A stretch of 64,000 nt of DNA. Origin: Pseudozyma flocculosa PF-1. Taxonomy: Eukaryota > Basidiomycota > Ustilaginomycetes > Ustilaginales > Ustilaginaceae. The stretch lies in the NCBI RefSeq assembly GCF_000417875.1, contig NW_006920878.1, forward strand, positions 615,880-679,879, written 5' to 3'. Positions 10,901 through 20,051 of this stretch are shown piece by piece (the stretch's first letter is position 1; each line of letters opens with the position of its first letter). The translations under genes and the position numbers were made by a program. Under the pieces are notes generated by a model that was not told the DNA's origin, made no database searches, and saw nothing but the letters and a program-made list of their open reading frames with translations.

Positions 10901-11846
10901 GCCTTGATGCGGCGCTCGATGATGATCCTGTTGCCGTACAGGTGAGGCTTGAAGGCCTCGTCGCCCGCGTTGGAGAGAGTGATGCGGACAGTGGCCTGGG
11001 CGCTGCCGTGCTTGACGAGGGTGCGGAGGTTCGAGGCGCGGTTGGTGGAGCTGGCCTTGGCGCCGAGGGCGATGGTCATGGCGGTGAGGATAGCGCTCTT
11101 TCCGCTGCCGTTTTGGCCAATGACGATGTTGAGCCGCGGACCGAGGTCGATGGCAAAGTTTTCGTGGCACATGAAGTTGGTTAGCTCGACGCGCTCGATG
11201 GCGCCGGCCTTGAGTTCGCTCTGTCCGGGGCGGGGGGAGGGCAGGAACGTGGGAGAAGATGGAGAGCATGCGGCAACGGGTCAGCCACGGGATGGTCGTC
11301 ATGGGGAGAGGCGGCTGGAGTCGAGCGCTACGGCACGGCGAGGCTCACCATGCTGTGCGCCTCCTGATCTTCCCTCTCAAAGGCCTCCATATCGAGCCGT
11401 TCCTGTTCCTCGTCGGCGGTCTGTGGCTCCTGTTCGGCGCGTGCGAGGGCGGCCAGGGCGATCTGGACGTCTCTGTCGTTGCCTCTCTCGGCGACGATGG
11501 CGCTGGCAGATCGTCCACCGCGCTGCGACGCGTCAGCGGTGAGCTGCGAGAGGAGATCGAGCCGCTCCTCGCCTGCCTCGTCTTCGTGCGCCTGCTGGCC
11601 GTCGTCGTCGTCGCCGCTGTAAGCGGCCGTGGGGACGTGGGAGGAGCGAGCTCTCTGCGATAGAGCAGAGAGGAAGGGATCAATGGGCGAGAGGAGTGGT
11701 CAGGGCTGAGCTGGGTGGGTTTTCCTCGGGTTGCGGGGCTGCCACATCTTGTATGCGGAGAGGCTGGTCACTCTACCTACCTTTGAGGCGGCGGAGGCGT
11801 GGGCCTCTGCGCCCGAGTCGGAGACCCTCTTTCCCAGGATGGACAT
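7949..11846 (-). CDS. SMC6: SMC6, structural maintenance of chromosomes protein 6 (four exons)
   Basis: ATPase arm of the SMC5/6 complex, acting in DNA repair and in resolution of recombination structures. Exons are 11781-11846, 11349-11654, 8127-11220 and 7949-7971; all introns are GT..AG and all phases agree, giving 1162 residues (human SMC6 is about 1090). Walker A GQNGSGKS is at 159-166. Long coiled-coil arms flank a hinge near the middle. The ABC signature LSGGEKS is at 1068-1074, with Walker B RCLDEFD and acidic pair D1096/E1097 after it. A disordered acidic N-terminus of about 125 residues precedes the conserved IERVELTNFMCHENF. The last exon is only 23 nt. It replaces a read-through tail and ends the protein in PERGQNVLMG, matching the conserved PERGQ ending of animal SMC6. 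Without that splice, translation would run to a TAG at 8032 with a non-conserved tail. Confidence 0.95.
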
Positions 11847-13606
11847 GGCTGCGCTTCTGGCCTCGTGCGAGGTGTTTGGGCCGATTGGGCGGGCGAGATT
11901 GTAGGTTTGAGGCTTTGCGCGGTTGCGACGTGCGCAGCAAGAGGGTCGGAGCTGGACGCAATCCGGCAGGCCCGTGGACGTTTCCCGACTCTGAGACGGG
12001 GGACTGGTGTCAGAGGCGCTGCGCAGGAGCAAGTGCGGAGCTCATGCTTGGAGGATGCCTGCGCTGCGCTTCAGAGGGTCAAGAAGGGTGGCCGCTGCTC
12101 TGCCTGGCGCCGAGGCGCGATGAAGTGTGCGGGGGCGAAGCGAGTGGAAGCGTGCTTGGTCGACCAAGCGGTAGCAATGCAGAGGTGTCGTCGTTGCCGT
12201 CGAGATGAGCGTGGGCACGAGTCGAGTCGAGCGAGTTCAAGGACAAGAGGAAGCTATAGAGGCTTGGATGAGGGACGGGGCAGGGGCAGGGGCTCAGCAG
12301 TGGGTGTTGGGTGGCGAGGCGTGGCGTGGCGTGGCGTGAGCGGGGCGTGAGCGGGGCCTGGCGTGGCCTCGAGCGGTGGAGGAGCGCGGGTGACGGAGGC
12401 AGGGGGCCGCCCACGCACGCCCGCTCGCCTTGGCCAGGCCAGGCCTGCGTTGGAAGAAAAAGAGGCGGGCGGGCGGGCGGCGGGCGCGAGCGTGTTGGTC
12501 TGGGCTCTGACTGGCCTGCCGCTGTGGCTCTCGTCGCGTTGGGCGTGTCGACAAATTGCCCCCGATGGCAGCTGTGATCCTCCAACCCCGATGGTGCACA
12601 ATCGGGCAAGGGTCCCTGATTGTCCTCGCCTGCCCAATTGGGCGAGGCAGGCCCAGGGCTGCAGGTGGCCTGCGTTGATGCAGCCCGCCGTGGGCCTGCA
12701 TGAAAACGAGCCCCTAAACACCACACCGCCTCGACCCCGACCACCGCCTCGACCTCGACCTCGGGGCCCTGCCGGCCTGCGATGGCCTGCCTGCCTGCGC
12801 CGCCGTGCCCTCTCGTTGGCAGCGCACAGCTCGATGGCGCCCGTCCATCTCTCGTTTGTCTGCCAACAGGCAGAAGAGTTGCAGGCAGTGTGTGAGTCTG
12901 GCAGCCGACGAACAGCCGACGACGGGCTCGTACGTCGTGGCAGGCCGACCTCGCCAACCGCGCTCGACGCCAGACCGCGCTACGCCTCGATCCACGCTTG
13001 GCCACCAGCGGGCTTTGGCGCCCACTCTGACTACAGAACTGCTCGTCGTCGCCGTCGTAATCCTCGGCGTGCTTGCTTAGCGCTGGCTGCTGCTGCTGCC
13101 CAGGAGAATCAAGAGGAGTCAGGACGACGGCTACCTGACGACAACTACTTTTTTCCCCACGGCGGTGCCGGTGGTGTGTGCTGCGCCGCCCCCCTTTGCG
13201 CTTCGATGCTTGATTCCATCCACGCTTGCTTTGGCATCCCGCCCCCTCTCTTCATCGCCGCCCGCTCCACCTCGCCTCCCCTCCCTACCGCCATCCTCAA
13301 ACCTTACTCCCCTCTCCTCCTCCTCTCCCCTCGCCTTGACGCTCTTGACGCCCCCCCTCCCTGACGAAACTCCAACCCCTCCATCTCACGACATACACAA
13401 CGACACCAACACTCTGCTCCGCTCCACGCCCTCCTTGTCTGCTGCTCCATCCCCATCCTCAGCGACAGCCCGTCACTTGGCCGCCCATACACCCCACCGC
13501 CTTCAGCCACCTCGACATCCTCCAGCTTGGCCTCGCCAGCGACCCGCGCACAGCTCCCCCTTGGTCCTCCCTGGCGTCCGCTGCCCAACGCATATAGCTC
13601 GCCGAC
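11847..13606. promoter_or_regulatory. divergent intergenic region between SMC6 and the four-pass membrane protein
   Basis: 1.76 kb between two divergent start codons. Long open frames exist on both strands here, but their products are Arg/Pro/Ser/Ala-rich, share no recognisable domain and reflect scarcity of stop codons in GC-rich DNA. About 12300-12370 is a tandem of GGCGT/GGGCGTGAGC units, and about 12420-12800 is dense in GGCCAGGCC and GGCCTGC units. The 3' end (about 13250-13600) is pyrimidine-rich, typical of a fungal 5' leader. Confidence 0.5.
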
Positions 13607-14340
13607 ATGTGGTGCGACAATTGCCTCCTCATCTTCCCGCTCAAGCACGGCGCTATCGCCTGGGACGTCTTGATCGCGGTGCGTACCCCTTTGCGGTCTG
13701 GACCGCTGAGCGCGCGCCGCCCTGCCTCCAAGCTCGCCGTGCCCTTCCGTCACGCCTCCGTACTGACACTCGCACCGCCCACGCTCCTTGATCTGCCTCG
13801 CTGTCCTCTCTTCTATCCCTCCCTGCGCCGCCGCTGCAGGTCTACAACCTGGCCGGCTCCATCATCCTCTTCCAGTACGGACAGTTCCTCTTCTTCAACT
13901 ACCCCGAGTGGCAGATCTACGGAGGCATCGGCATGGCCGTCATGGCCATCTGCGTCATCAACATCATCGGCCTCAGCAACTCGTCGTACATGTTCACCCG
14001 ACTCTGCTTCTTCCTCTGGCCTTTCATCCTCATCGTCGTCGCCGTCCGCGCCGGCCTCATGATCTTCCAGCTGGACCGGCAGCAGTCCAAGATCATCTGG
14101 GAGTGCAACAACGGCGGCCAGGCGTGGGGCACGCCCCAGGAGGGCACCACCAGCACCGCCACCATGCCCTCGGGTTTCTGCTCGGCCGGCTTCCACAGCC
14201 TCTACATCGCCTTTGTCCTCTCCCTCCTCGTCGACTTTGGGCTACAGGTCTACGCCTACTTCCTCTGCTGGCGCTTCATGAAGCGCATCGAGCACTACTA
14301 CGCCGTCGCCACCAGCGACAAGCACCTCTACCACCTCTAG
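13607..14340 (+). CDS. small four-pass membrane protein of unknown function (two exons)
   Basis: Exons 13607-13678 and 13840-14340 (161-nt intron, phase 0) give 190 residues. The protein opens with a Cys pair (MWCDNCLLIFPLKHGAIAWD), directly followed by hydrophobic segments. Four membrane spans can be read: about 17-40 (across the splice), 50-70, 75-100 and 145-175. Between spans 3 and 4 is a roughly 40-residue loop with two cysteines (WECNNGGQAWG and SGFCSAGFH) that could be disulphide-linked in a lumen. The C-terminus is short and polar, ending DKHLYHL. The topology and N-terminal CxxC-then-LPLK pattern recall LAPTM4-like tetraspan proteins of endosomes/lysosomes, but I do not recognise a specific family. 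No enzymatic motif is visible. The first exon is supported by the continuous hydrophobic span formed after splicing. Confidence 0.85.
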
Positions 14341-15014
14341 AGAGCAGGCCCGCATCCGCAGCAGCACGACCGAGGCCAGGCCCCACCCTTTATTCTTCGG
14401 GCCACGCCTTGCACTCGTCGAAAACCATCACCCTTGGACATTTTATTCCATCTTTTCCTTCTCCTTCGACGACCCATCTTATGACTCTTTTGGTGGGCCG
14501 CCATTTGCTTCTCGCCCGCGACTCTCGACCCTCTCCGATGCCGCACCGCCTGCATCCACGACCTTGTAATGATCCATACGCCCGCACGACCCTTGACGAA
14601 CCCTTTGTCGCTCTCGCCCCTTTCCGATTCACTCGCGGCTCCCTCCCCCTCTCCGACCAGCCCGCCTTGTCACTGTGTCGCCGCCATCGGACTTGTCCCT
14701 ATTTGTACCTGCCTCGACGCAGGATGTAATCCCAATCTGCAACCCCTCCTCGCTGCTCGGTCCAGCGGCCTTTGCGGTGCCCTTCTTGTGGGTCAGTTCA
14801 GTACCGTGAGGGCGTGTGGTGATGCCTTCAAACAGAGACAGTCGCAATCCGCGGTGGAAGGAGGCGAGGCGGTAGATCGTCCCGGATTCGTCGAGCATCA
14901 TCCTTCCGCGCCGGAACTCAGCTCATCCTTCAACCCCGCGGCCGTCGTCGTCGTATGTGCCGTTGCCAAGGCCGCCGCAAAGGCCGGTTCGGCGGGCATG
15001 TATCGGAGGACTGG

Positions 15015-15265
15015 TCACAGTGCATACCTGTGCACGTCTTCCACGCAGAAATCCTCGACAAACTCTTCGCCGGTCTCGCCGCATTGTGCGTCCAATCCCG
15101 CCTCCTTGCAAGACGAATCCGCCGTGCTGTTCTGCCGACATCGACCACTCGCTGCTGCCGTCTGTATCTCGTCGAATGTGCCGGGCTCCGGTCTGATCAA
15201 CTCGTCAGTTACCCTGTTGGATCGGAATCGCTCTGCAGCCTGCCAGATCCCAGCAAGGGTGCACG
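15015..15265 (-). pseudogene. possible exon or relic of a small cysteine-rich protein
   Basis: Read on the minus strand from after a TAG at about 15265, one frame gives a soluble, acidic, regularly spaced cysteine sequence: GIWQAAERFRSNRVTDELIR, then EPGTFDEIQTAAASGRC, then C-x9-C-x8-C-x11-C, ending VEDVHRYAL and TGA at 15015. Just past that point another frame continues with CDQSSDTCPPN, again cysteine-rich, so either a GTATGC-donor intron or a one-base change separates them. No ATG opens this frame, and the stop upstream would have to be intronic (it ends CTAG, a legal acceptor). It could be an internal exon of an unannotated secreted peptide gene, a decayed gene, or chance. Confidence 0.25.
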
Positions 15266-15443
15266 TCCACGGCTAGCTGTCCGGACTGGGGAAGTACGCA
15301 GCGAAGGGTAGACCAGTCGAGTCGATGAGGCACGTTGCGTGCTGCGGCGCACCTGATCGCCCTTGACCACCTTCCACGCCACGCCGGCCTACGAGGCGAG
15401 CGCATGCGCGGCCAAACCCTCGATCAGACCGGCCGCAGAGAGG

Positions 15444-15476
15444 TAGAGAGAGAGAGACAGAGAGACAGAGAGACAG
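15444..15476. repeat. GA/GAGACA purine microsatellite
   Basis: Tandem GA and GAGACA units upstream of the thioesterase gene. A similar tract lies at 53821-53850. Confidence 0.85.
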
Positions 15477-15729
15477 AAGGAGAGGCGAAGACGGCTCAGC
15501 GGGCGGGTGGTGGTGGTGATGGGTGTGCAGGGTACACGCTTTGATCCGCCGTGGACCGCCGCCGTGCGCTCGGGCTCGGCAGTCGGGCCACTTTGGAAGC
15601 CGGCCGCGCAGACGCAGACGCTCGGGCCACGTCTTCCTTGCCAGATCTTCGCTCCACCTCGACTCTGGCAGAGTCGCCCCATCCTCCCTCTGGTCCACCA
15701 CCATCCCTTCTCCATCCACCCGACCCAAC

Positions 15730-16627
15730 ATGGCGACTCTACGACGTACCGTGCCTCTCCTGCGCACCGCCCTGCCGCCGCTTCTCGTCCCAGCACCGCT
15801 GGGCACGTGCCGCGCATTCAGCACCACGTCCACCGCCCTGAAATCCAACGACGATGCGCGCCCCGCCTCGTCCCAGCTCTTCCCCGCGTCCAAGATCGCC
15901 TCGTCCATCTCCAAGCTCACCTCGCAGGGCTTCGACGAGTCCACCATCTGGGAGCAGCGCGTTGTCTGGGGCGACCACGATGCCTTCGGTCATGTCAACA
16001 ACGTCAACTACGTGCGTTGGCTGGAGAGCTCGCGCATGTTCTTTGTCGAAAAGGTCAGCGAGGGCTTCACCAGGGAGCGCAAGGAGGACATCATCCGCGG
16101 CAAGGGCAAGAGCATCATCCTCGCAAAGATCGACGTCAAGTATATCCGCCCTGTGACGTGAGTTGCGCCCGTCGCCGACGGCAAGAACGTGGAAGGGCCA
16201 AGAGGCTTGGTCGATGGCGTCAGGCTGACCCGCTAGTCCTCATCGTGATCCTCGTCTCCTCTCCTCCTCCCCCTTCCCCCCGCAGGTACCCCGACGTCGT
16301 AAGTCTTCCCCCACACTGTCCTCACTGATCCTCCGGTCCGCCATTCACCCACCCCTCGCCTCCTCTCCCTTACTGTGCTGCGCACAGGTGCTGGTCGGCC
16401 AAGCCGCCGAGCTACCGCTGCAGAAGGACAGGTTCAACATGCGCGCCGTCATCTACAGCGTCAAGCAGCAGGCCGTCGTCGCCGTCTCGAACCAGGACTG
16501 CGTGTCGTACGACTACCGCTCGCTCAAAAAGTGCGACATCCCCGCCGACCTCCGAATCGCCCTGGAAAAGACGGGCATCTCGGCCTCTCAACTCGAGCAA
16601 CAGCAGCAGCAGGGGGGAAAGAAGTGA
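15730..16627 (+). CDS. hotdog-fold (4HBT) acyl-CoA thioesterase, mitochondrial, with a 13-nt exon
   Basis: Probable hydrolysis of an acyl-CoA; substrate unknown. Exons 15730-16157, 16286-16298 and 16388-16627 give 226 residues. The first about 40 residues are a mitochondrial presequence (Arg, Ser and Thr, no acidic residue, RAFSTTSTALKSND at its end). The 4HBT core follows: WEQRVVWGDHDAFGHVNNVN with the conserved D-x-G-H-x-N-N block, then YVRWLESSR, then a YPDVVLVGQ strand. That YPD strand exists only if the 13-nt middle exon is spliced in, since it carries the TYPDV codons, and both flanking phases agree. The C-terminus ends in a Gln-rich run. A second 4HBT gene is at 53064-53779. The 3' end is 97 nt from the convergent PPR gene. 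Serine-type thioesterase motifs are absent. Confidence 0.9.
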
Positions 16628-16724
16628 TGCTTGTACGATTGCTGTCGAGTCGGTGGCAGGGCTGCAGTGCGAGCAAGATGTCGACAACACTCTGGCAGAC
16701 GACAGCTTCGGCTCTGCGTTGTGG

Positions 16725-19700
16725 CTACGATCCACCGGGCAGCCCGGCAGTCTTGACCTGGTCCCACAACCACGGCATCTCCTCGCGCACCCTCGCCCGG
16801 ATCTCGTGCCATGCGGATCCGCCCATCCTCTCCTCTTCGACCGTCATTTCCGCTTGCCTGTCGTCCACCGCCGTGGTGCCCGTGCGATCTGAACCGCCTG
16901 CGGCCGTACCGCCACCGCCACCACCGCCGCCGAACAGGCCTGCGATCGTCGCAGCGCGGCTATGCACCTTGGCGCGCTGACGATCGCGCTGGGCCGCGGC
17001 AAACTTGAGCAGTACCCGCAGAGTCTTGTCGTCCGGACCGACGATGCGGCCATACGCGTCCCGGATCGGTCTGAGCTGCGGTGATGATGCCGGTGACGAC
17101 GAAGAGGATGCAGCGGCACCCGACGTCGAGAGGTCTTGCTCGCGCTCGTCGTCGGGCGCGTGCTCGAGCTCGATGCCGGCGTCGCGTGCGTCGCGCACCA
17201 ACTGCCTCGGCATGCTGCCAAACACGAGCTCCACGGCCTCCTCGAGCCGACCACAGCGGCAGAGGCACTCGATCCACGCATCCCACGCCCCCTTGTTGAT
17301 CGCCGTGGGTCGGCGGCGCAGTGGCGGCGCCCTTCGCGTCGCGAGCGGTGCCCCGCCAACACCACCCTCGAGCTCGTCGCTCGAAGCGGAAGCGCGCCTC
17401 TGGCGGTCGAGCCACCGCTGCGCCTCGAGGCGCTTGACGGCGGCCAGAGCCTGCCGCGCAAAGCGCAGCATGCCGTACCGCCCAGCGGTATCCAGGACGA
17501 CCGAGAGCGTGGCGCCGTCGACTTCCTGCCGGTTGGCCATGAGGCTGTTCCAGATCGAGACGACGGGACCAGGCTCGCCGATGCGGTTGTAGGCGTTCAT
17601 GAGCGCATTGATCAGCGGCAGGTCTGGCTCGACGCGCTCGTCGAGCTTGAGCAGCTCGTGTGTCGCGTAGACGCCCGCCGCCGACGGGGGCACCGCCTTG
17701 GCATAGTAGTCGAGCAGAGACGTGTACGTGGCGCAGCTCGGATGGTGGCCGGCCTCGCGCATATCGTTGACAATGGCCAGCACGTACTCGGGCGGCGCGC
17801 AGCCCTTGGCCGCCCCTCGTGCGTTGCCACCGGCGCCGACAGCGCCGCCCTCGCCTTCGCCCTCGACCGAGCGCAGTTCCAGCTTGCGGAAGTCGTCGAG
17901 CAGCGTCGTGTAGCCCTGCGCGCTGTAGTCCTCGTCGACGTCGCCCTGGTCCGGGCGGCCCCCGAGCTTGGCCACGCGGCGGTACATCTCGAACGCCTCT
18001 TTCCACGAGGAGCTGCAGCGCATCAGCACGCGTGCCGCCTGCAGCTTGCTCTCTGCGTCGATCCGCACGTCGTGGAGCGCCATCTGGCGCAGCAGCACGC
18101 GCGCCGTGCCGACGTCCTTGACCTTGGCGCAGCCCCGCAGCAGGGCGTTGAAGAGCTCTGTATCGAGCGCAGCCTCGGGCGCTTCGGTCGCTGCCCCCTT
18201 CCCTTTGCGCCCGTCGTCGCTGCCGCCGCTGGGAGCGACGTGGCGCAGCACATCATCCATCAGCTTCATGGCCGACGGTAGCGAAGGGAGGAAGGCATCG
18301 CAGTACGCCAGGACGAGCGGCATGACCATGGTCGAGTCCGGTGCGACGCCCGAGGCGAGGACGTGGTCGTAGAGCAGCTGCGCCTCGCGGATCTGGTTCG
18401 GATTCGGCGGCAGCTTGCCCTGCGGGTTCCTCAAGGTCAGAGCCTCGCTTGGCTGCCATTCGTCGCCCGACCGGGACGGCTTGGTCCATCGCTTGGCTCT
18501 GGGCGGCCTGCCGAGGAGCGATGAGATGAGGAGCGAAAAGCAGCCACGGTCTGCGCGGGCCGCGCCGGATGAATCGAGCGTCTCGATGCGCCGCAGCAGC
18601 GCCAGAGCCTCGTCGCTCGTCTGCAGTTCTTCGAGCTCGCGTTCGTGCAGCTGGAGCAGTGCCACGGTAAACCTTGGGCTGAGTGCGTCCGGCGCAGTCC
18701 AGCTCCGTACCGTCTCGACCGCAGCGTCGGCCCCACTGACCATGGCCTCGTGGCGGAGCACGGCGAGCCAAGCGAGTCGATCCGGGCCACCAGGGCCTTG
18801 CGGGGGCAGCCTGCCTCGTAGCGCCTCGGCGTAGCGCTGCGCGAGATGGACATACTGCTGCCTCTGCCCGTCGTCGTCGCACGAGCGGATGGCCATGCAG
18901 TTTCCATTGAGGGCCACGACGAGCGACGGGACTGGCATCGCTTCCAGCTCACCGATCCGCCTCAGCTGTTCTTCGGCCATGTCCGTCATGCCGAGCGAGT
19001 AGTAGAGCGAGGCGAGGGTGTTGCGGTTCTGGTCCGAGAGGCCGATGCACTCCGCCTCCATGCTCCGGACGAGCTGCTCGGCGCGGTCGAGGTCCTTGCG
19101 ACGGCAGACGGCCTTGAGGACGAGGTTCCAGTCGACGGGGCTGGTCTTCCAGGTCGGATGCTGCGCGCGGATTCTTCGAAACGCCTCGACGGGATCGACG
19201 TACGACTTTGAGGCGGGCGACTCGTCGCAATAGGACCAAAGAAGGTGGTGGAGGTCTGAGGCGCCAAAGGGGAAGCCAAATACGTCGCGCATGCCGTAGA
19301 GGATGCGCCTGGCGAGCTGCGCCTCGTGCTGCCCAAGGCGCCGGATGCCGGTGCTTCTGCGAGGAGCGTAGAGGACGGTTCTGATGGCGGTGACGAGGTC
19401 GGCCTTGCGTATGCGGAAGTCGTGGCTGGAATGCCCGATGGGCGCCCTGACCTGCCAACGCCGGGCGACATCCTCGAGGTGGCGGCGGTGGGCGTGAAAG
19501 GCGTCGACGAGCTCCTGGTAGGCCGACGCTATCGCCGACACGTTGCGAGCGCTGATGGCTCCGCGGAAGCGGGCGTATGCGTCGGTCGAGCGCTGCGGGT
19601 GCTGAAAGAGGGACTGGGGCTGAGTCTTGGGGGCATTGCGATCGAAGAAGTGGGCGAGCGAGGAGGCCATGCGAGAGCCGGGGAGCGCCGAGGCCAAGGC

Positions 19701-20051
19701 TGAAGAGGCGGAGGATGTAGCCGGGGGTGAGGGCCATGCAGTTGAGGATGAAGAGGCGAGGGCGGTGCCACATCTGCTCGAGGGTAGGCAGGCAGATGAG
19801 CGTCTAGGCTTGCACCTGGTGGTTGTCGAGGCGTGCCCGGTGCTAATATCGGAGCAAGGTCCACTGGCGGACCATGCCGGGAAGACGTGGGTGGATGATA
19901 GGGTCGAGAAGGGTAGGGATGGTGCGACAGCGGCGGTTTTGACGTCGGCGCTGGGCAGTCTGGATGTCGACGGTGCCAGAGCCGTATGCGTCGACGACGA
20001 AGCCGGACGCTTGGCCCTGGCGACGCTGCTCGACGAGGCCGCCCTTCGCAT
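16725..20051 (-). CDS. pentatricopeptide-repeat (PPR)-like protein, probably mitochondrial
   Basis: A single open frame of 1108 codons from the ATG at 20051. The body is built of helical-pair repeats typical of PPR proteins: VDWNLVLKAVCRRKDLDRAE, then RNTLASLYYSLGMTDMAEEQ, LFNALLRGCAKVKDVGTARV, TYTSLLDYYAKA, LINALMNAYNRIGEPGPVVS and AWDAWIECLCRCGRLEEAVE. Such proteins bind organellar RNA and act in mitochondrial RNA processing or translation; that role is family knowledge. The start is uncertain. The frame upstream of residue 128 (MASSLAHFF, ATG at 19670) is Ser/Ala/Arg-rich and presequence-like. A different frame from an ATG at 19773 (MWHRPRLFILNC) has more coding-like codon use over the same bases, hinting at a frameshift or mis-sequenced base. 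The C-terminus has a Gly-rich run. It converges on the thioesterase gene. Confidence 0.85.
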   Translation of the reverse strand: MRRAASSSSVARAKRPASSSTHTALAPSTSRLPSADVKTAAVAPSLPFSTLSSTHVFPAWSASGPCSDISTGHASTTTRCKPRRSSACLPSSRCGTALASSSSTAWPSPPATSSASSALASALPGSRMASSLAHFFDRNAPKTQPQSLFQHPQRSTDAYARFRGAISARNVSAIASAYQELVDAFHAHRRHLEDVARRWQVRAPIGHSSHDFRIRKADLVTAIRTVLYAPRRSTGIRRLGQHEAQLARRILYGMRDVFGFPFGASDLHHLLWSYCDESPASKSYVDPVEAFRRIRAQHPTWKTSPVDWNLVLKAVCRRKDLDRAEQLVRSMEAECIGLSDQNRNTLASLYYSLGMTDMAEEQLRRIGELEAMPVPSLVVALNGNCMAIRSCDDDGQRQQYVHLAQRYAEALRGRLPPQGPGGPDRLAWLAVLRHEAMVSGADAAVETVRSWTAPDALSPRFTVALLQLHERELEELQTSDEALALLRRIETLDSSGAARADRGCFSLLISSLLGRPPRAKRWTKPSRSGDEWQPSEALTLRNPQGKLPPNPNQIREAQLLYDHVLASGVAPDSTMVMPLVLAYCDAFLPSLPSAMKLMDDVLRHVAPSGGSDDGRKGKGAATEAPEAALDTELFNALLRGCAKVKDVGTARVLLRQMALHDVRIDAESKLQAARVLMRCSSSWKEAFEMYRRVAKLGGRPDQGDVDEDYSAQGYTTLLDDFRKLELRSVEGEGEGGAVGAGGNARGAAKGCAPPEYVLAIVNDMREAGHHPSCATYTSLLDYYAKAVPPSAAGVYATHELLKLDERVEPDLPLINALMNAYNRIGEPGPVVSIWNSLMANRQEVDGATLSVVLDTAGRYGMLRFARQALAAVKRLEAQRWLDRQRRASASSDELEGGVGGAPLATRRAPPLRRRPTAINKGAWDAWIECLCRCGRLEEAVELVFGSMPRQLVRDARDAGIELEHAPDDEREQDLSTSGAAASSSSSPASSPQLRPIRDAYGRIVGPDDKTLRVLLKFAAAQRDRQRAKVHSRAATIAGLFGGGGGGGGTAAGGSDRTGTTAVDDRQAEMTVEEERMGGSAWHEIRARVREEMPWLWDQVKTAGLPGGS

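Larger units (their letters stand above)
14341..15729. other. intergenic 1.4 kb with a GA microsatellite and a possible Cys-rich relic
   Basis: Holds the 3' region of the four-pass protein gene, the promoter of the thioesterase gene and a purine repeat at about 15444-15476 (GAGA/GAGACA). A minus-strand stretch at about 15015-15265, listed separately, looks coding but has no start and changes frame. Nothing else is supported. Confidence 0.5.

Noticed and set aside
8047..11184. 1045-codon open frame on the plus strand, antisense to SMC6
   Set aside because: Composition (Leu, Val, Ala, Arg, Glu, His) mirrors the complement of GC3-rich coiled-coil codons, and the opposite strand encodes an unmistakable SMC6.
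12079..13364. Overlapping 300-codon frames on both strands in the SMC6 upstream spacer
   Set aside because: Both strands open at once with low-complexity products and no splice structure or domain; treated as non-coding.
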